Assembly (NCBI RefSeq): GCF_007896435.1
Contig: NZ_VCBL01000002.1
Span: forward strand, 124,001-188,000
Length of the DNA: 64,000 nucleotides
Direction: 5' to 3'
From: Rummeliibacillus suwonensis
GTDB lineage: Bacteria > Bacillota > Bacilli > Bacillales_A > Planococcaceae
Both the position numbers and the translations under genes were made by a program. Each line of letters begins with the position of its first letter. The first letter of the stretch is position 1. The notes beneath the pieces were generated by a model that saw nothing but the letters and a program-made list of their open reading frames with translations, was not told the origin of the DNA and did no database searches. This document shows positions 60,847-64,000 of the stretch, in pieces.

Positions 60847-63617
60847 CAATGAATGCAAATGTACCGGATACCTTCTTGAAAACCATCCAACTTAGCATAG
60901 AAACTGAAACAGGACAATCCTTCACTTTGCAAGCACACGAGCAAAATGGCACACCTATACTTGTGACAGAATGGCTTTCCTTTCTTTTTTTCCAATATGA
61001 ACCCGCTTTTTATGGGCTTACTGCAAACCATTCATCTTTTCATGTTACTCTTTCACCACTTGAAATGGTGGAGTTATTTTCCGAAGAGCAAAAGCATCCA
61101 TTTATTACTTATGTCGGAATCGATGAAAATGCGAGCCATTGGCTAGAAGCTGCTTTTCATTCTTCTACCTATTGGTATAGCAAAGATTTATGGCAACATA
61201 TCCAAATCGACAATGATGCTTTTATACTAGATCTACCAATTGATGAACTAACGGAAAAGCTACTTCAAATGGCACTTATTCAAAAGTTGCTGGAAGCAGG
61301 ACTGACTATTCATGATATACCACCATTGCTTCCATTTTTCCGTAATGGCGGTTGGCCTATTCAGTCAAAAATCGTAGATGATGAAATCTATGTGGGCTTG
61401 CGCTTACGTGAGCCTGCAGAAGATCAAGATGAATGGTTTCTTGAAACAGTGGTTCGCAATAAGAAAAGCTCTACTTATTGGACACCCCCTATGCGAAAAC
61501 GCAAGCTTCCAATTGACTATGCATTGCCGGAAAAATGGAAACATCATGTTGAAGGCATCAAACAATTACAACAACAGATTATCGAATTATTGCATACAAG
61601 TGATTACATGGAGGACACAGATCCAAACTATTTTCTTTCATTACATTTGAAAGACCCTGATGTCCGTGAATTTTTGCGTACAGATTTCGTTCGTTTGCAA
61701 GCTCTTGGTTTTGAAATTGTACTTCCTGCATGGCTCAAAAATATAAAGGACTCTCGTATCAAGGTCCGTGCCAGTGCAGGTACTGCATCAAATTATAAAT
61801 CTGCGGCAGGTTTACAAGAAATTTTAACATTTGACTGGAAATTATCCTTAAATGGTCAAGACATATCGATCGAAGAATTTCAGCAAATGGTCAATGATAG
61901 TCGCGAATTTATCCGTGCTGGTACGGAATGGGTAAAAGTAGATGCAGCTTGGATGCAGGAAATTCGACAATTGATGGACAAAGCAGAAAATGAAAATTGG
62001 ACGATTCGAGATTTGTTATTCCAAGAGTTACCGGAAGAACTCACCGCTCCAATTGAAGAGGAAAATGATGAGGATCGTGACGACCCTTTCTTCCAATTCG
62101 AAATGCAAAAATCTTTACGGGATTACGTACAAACATTGGTTGATAAGAAAGGAATGCCTGCCATAAAGGTTTCTGATCACCTAAAGGCCTCTTTGCGTCC
62201 TTATCAGCAAGAAGGCTTTGAATGGCTCGTCTTCATGCGTGGACAAAGCTTCGGTGCTTGCCTTGCTGATGATATGGGGCTTGGGAAAACGGTCCAGCTT
62301 ATTTCTTACTTACTACATGTATATGATGCTGAAATAGATGCACCACCTACTCTAATCATTTGCCCTACATCTGTACTGGGAAACTGGCAAAAAGAATTGG
62401 AACGTTTTGCTCCATCCTTGAAAGTGTATCTGCACTATGGATCGAACCGTCTAAAGGATGAAAATTTTGATGCCTATCTTCATAAAGAAAAGCCTCAAGT
62501 GGTTTTATCTACTTATGGCACTATTACACAAGATATTGACATGCTCGAACATCGGAGTTGGACAAATATTACGCTTGATGAGGCCCAAAATATTAAAAAT
62601 ATGCATACCAAACAATCAAAAGCCATTAGACGATTACATGGGAAGCATCATATTGCCTTAACAGGGACACCTGTTGAAAATCGTTTATCTGAGCTCTGGG
62701 CTATTTTTGACTTTATCTACAGAGGTTATCTTGGTAGCTTTTCCCGCTTCCAAGAGGAATTCATCGCACCGATTGAACGTGATGACTCGGAAAATCATAA
62801 GATACGATTAAGAAAAAAAATTCAGCCATTTTTATTGCGCCGTACAAAACAAAATCCAGCCCTTATGTTGAATCTACCGGATAAACTTGAACAACGGGAA
62901 TATTGTCCACTTACTGAAGAACAAGCCGTTCTGTATGAAAGTTTTATACAAGAAACTTTGCAAAAGCTGAAAACATTATCTGGTTTTGAACGAAAAGGTC
63001 TTATATTGAAAATGTTGAGCAAGTTGAAACAGCTTTGTAATCATCCAGCTCTCTATTTAAAAGAGCCATTTGAAGGCGCTGAGGAGATGCTGAAACGTTC
63101 GGAAAAACTAGATCGGATTGTGACACTTGCTGCCGATATTGCCAACAATCAGGAACAATGCTTAATCTTCACGCAGTATATTGGAATGGGGCATCTATTG
63201 CAACATTGCTTCTCTGAGCTTTACGATATTGATGCACCATTCTTGACAGGCAGTATGCCAAAACAACAGCGTGATTATTTCGTTGAATCCTTTCAAAAAG
63301 GTGAGTTTCCTATTTTCATCTTATCCTTAAAAGCAGGAGGAACAGGTTTAAACTTAACTGCTGCAAACCATGTGCTTCATGCCGATCGTTGGTGGAATCC
63401 AGCGGTAGAAAACCAAGCTACGGACCGCGCATATCGTATTGGTCAAACTCAATTTGTGCATGTTCATAAATTCATCACAACAGGAACTATAGAAGAAAAA
63501 ATCGATACACTGCTTTCTGAAAAACAAGCATTATCAGAAGAATTGATTCAATCCAGTCAATGGATTACAGAACTAAAAGATGAAGAAATCATAGATTTAC
63601 TTTCATTTAGTTTTTAG
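60843..63617 (+). CDS. ywqA: SNF2-family DNA translocase/helicase (YwqA-like)
   Basis: A 924-residue SWI2/SNF2 ATPase. An N-terminal bacterial-specific region (1-440) is followed by the SNF2 motor. Walker A is DDMGLGKTVQ (about 476-485), motif Ia LIICPTSVLGNWQKE, Walker B/motif II LDEAQNIKN (about 578-586), motif III LTGTPVENRLSELW, and motif VI DRAYRIGQ with NPAVENQATDRAYRIGQ. Length and order match B. subtilis YwqA (922). It probably remodels protein-DNA complexes or removes RNA polymerase, as RapA does. Translationally coupled to the SWIM gene. Confidence 0.92.
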   Translation: MTMNANVPDTFLKTIQLSIETETGQSFTLQAHEQNGTPILVTEWLSFLFFQYEPAFYGLTANHSSFHVTLSPLEMVELFSEEQKHPFITYVGIDENASHWLEAAFHSSTYWYSKDLWQHIQIDNDAFILDLPIDELTEKLLQMALIQKLLEAGLTIHDIPPLLPFFRNGGWPIQSKIVDDEIYVGLRLREPAEDQDEWFLETVVRNKKSSTYWTPPMRKRKLPIDYALPEKWKHHVEGIKQLQQQIIELLHTSDYMEDTDPNYFLSLHLKDPDVREFLRTDFVRLQALGFEIVLPAWLKNIKDSRIKVRASAGTASNYKSAAGLQEILTFDWKLSLNGQDISIEEFQQMVNDSREFIRAGTEWVKVDAAWMQEIRQLMDKAENENWTIRDLLFQELPEELTAPIEEENDEDRDDPFFQFEMQKSLRDYVQTLVDKKGMPAIKVSDHLKASLRPYQQEGFEWLVFMRGQSFGACLADDMGLGKTVQLISYLLHVYDAEIDAPPTLIICPTSVLGNWQKELERFAPSLKVYLHYGSNRLKDENFDAYLHKEKPQVVLSTYGTITQDIDMLEHRSWTNITLDEAQNIKNMHTKQSKAIRRLHGKHHIALTGTPVENRLSELWAIFDFIYRGYLGSFSRFQEEFIAPIERDDSENHKIRLRKKIQPFLLRRTKQNPALMLNLPDKLEQREYCPLTEEQAVLYESFIQETLQKLKTLSGFERKGLILKMLSKLKQLCNHPALYLKEPFEGAEEMLKRSEKLDRIVTLAADIANNQEQCLIFTQYIGMGHLLQHCFSELYDIDAPFLTGSMPKQQRDYFVESFQKGEFPIFILSLKAGGTGLNLTAANHVLHADRWWNPAVENQATDRAYRIGQTQFVHVHKFITTGTIEEKIDTLLSEKQALSEELIQSSQWITELKDEEIIDLLSFSF

Positions 63618-63689
63618 AACTCATTGAGTTGGCTGGATATTGATTTTTCTTCATAAATGGTCGTTGTGAATAAGACTTAAATTTTTCCT

Positions 63690-63803
63690 TTCGTGGATAC
63701 AGTTTGATTTTCCGTGGATTGAATGAAGATTTTCATGGATTGGATATAATTTTTCGTGGATTAGACGTCATTTCCCGTGGATAAAGGAAAATTTCATAGA
63801 TTC
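63690..63803. repeat. 21-bp-period array of CGTGGAT units
   Basis: CGTGGAT or CATGGAT begins at 63692, 63713, 63734, 63755 and 63776 (steps of exactly 21), with a decayed unit at 63795. The motif is the reverse complement of the TATCCACG unit of family C. Here the array lies right after the helicase gene, without the family C flanks. Confidence 0.85.
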
Positions 63804-63825
63804 TTTTCTTTGCAACCTAAAAAAA

Positions 63826-63854
63826 GTCCTAAAGAATGAAAAATTCTTTAGGAC
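63826..63854 (-). terminator. Strong intrinsic terminator for a minus-strand transcript
   Basis: GTCCTAAAGAAT / ATTCTTTAGGAC 12-base stem; on the minus strand it is followed by seven T residues. It implies a gene ending just upstream on the minus strand (see 63867-63953) and may also serve the helicase operon from the other side. Confidence 0.85.
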
Positions 63855-63866
63855 ACTTCTTTAAAT

Positions 63867-63953
63867 TTAATTGTTATGTACAGATAAAGCCATACTAATG
63901 ATGGCTTCATCCGCTGTCTTCCCCATAGACAGTAAAAAACACCTTTTCCCATT
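63867..63953 (-). CDS. Possible very small protein at the window edge
   Basis: A minus-strand frame of 28 codons plus stop ends TAA at 63867-63869, 13 bases before a strong terminator. From the TTG it reads MNGKRCFLLSMGKTADEAI and on to ISMALSVHNN. A TAA two codons before that TTG closes the frame, so it is complete unless frameshifted. There is no convincing ribosome binding site; GGGG lies 16 or more bases upstream. It could be a real small gene, or the tail of a gene whose upstream part was lost. I do not recognise it. Confidence 0.35.
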   Translation of the reverse strand, partial: NGKRCFLLSMGKTADEAIISMALSVHNN

Positions 63954-64000
63954 CAACTTTTATATAGTATATCCCCATATACTTTTATTGTCATTTTTAA

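Noticed and set aside
119-63617. tRNA or rRNA genes
   Set aside because: No cloverleaf with the GGTTCGAATCC-type T arm and no rRNA signature was found on either strand by reading.

Overview
This is a low-GC chromosomal window from a spore-forming Bacillales. The evidence is an Sda sporulation checkpoint gene, a bacillopeptidase F-like exoprotease, teichoic acid genes, a second YidC/OxaA insertase, a ywqB/ywqA-type SWIM-SNF2 pair and classic Bacillus-style intrinsic terminators. I cannot name the genus; a Bacillaceae or Planococcaceae (Caryophanaceae) member fits best. No rRNA, tRNA, CRISPR array, transposase gene or prophage module was found.

Layout. Bases 1-9.7 kb hold single genes (DUF1284 protein, geranylgeranyl-reductase-like flavoprotein, YidC, PepSY membrane protein, RNA cyclic phosphodiesterase, TetR regulator, a membrane protein broken by a small mobile element, a retropepsin-like protease pair). 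Bases 9.9-14.2 kb are a sulfonate/taurine locus (ABC transporter, GNAT enzyme, SsuD monooxygenase). Bases 15-22 kb hold a VOC protein, a LysR regulator divergent from an MFS-tautomerase pair, and a flavoprotein-MFS pair. Bases 22-26.4 kb carry a small membrane protein, an L-2-hydroxyacid dehydrogenase, DinD and a HAD phosphatase. Bases 26.7-32.8 kb are a second sulfur-type operon: a MetNI-like transporter, two MetQ-like lipoproteins, a DszC/SfnB-like flavoprotein and an NtaA/DszA-like monooxygenase. Bases 34-41.5 kb hold an MFS efflux gene and wall teichoic acid genes (galE, GT2-TagF fusion, tagB, tagD). Bases 41.8-45 kb hold patA, a DnaA-box cluster in front of sda, and yqjF. Bases 45.6-49.8 kb are a TPP-riboswitch operon for a thiamine-precursor transporter with a TatD hydrolase at its end. 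Bases 49.8-64 kb hold threonine synthase followed by a permease remnant, the large exoprotease, an IDEAL-domain protein and the SWIM-SNF2 operon.

What stands out is the intergenic DNA. At least four families of small dispersed elements occupy most of the gaps. Family A (about 156 or 217 bp, flanked by ATAAA/TTTAT) matches my memory of bcr1 of the Bacillus cereus group. One copy sits inside a membrane-protein gene, and removing it with one ATAAA copy restores the reading frame. Family B is a MITE with inverted ends CAGGCGTGTTGATT and 9-bp target duplications. Family C carries exact 21-bp-period arrays. Family D is a 120-130 bp MITE with ends CACTGAAAAA. Families A and B share a module in which an invariant hairpin (CGCCACGTCCTGTGGCAAC) is enclosed by a stem whose bases differ between copies but whose pairing is kept. 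This is sequence-visible covariation, and it suggests a structured RNA or single-stranded DNA function.

Product calls come from recognisable motifs and family memory. No database search was run. Start codons were moved from the longest reading frame wherever a ribosome binding site decided the matter.
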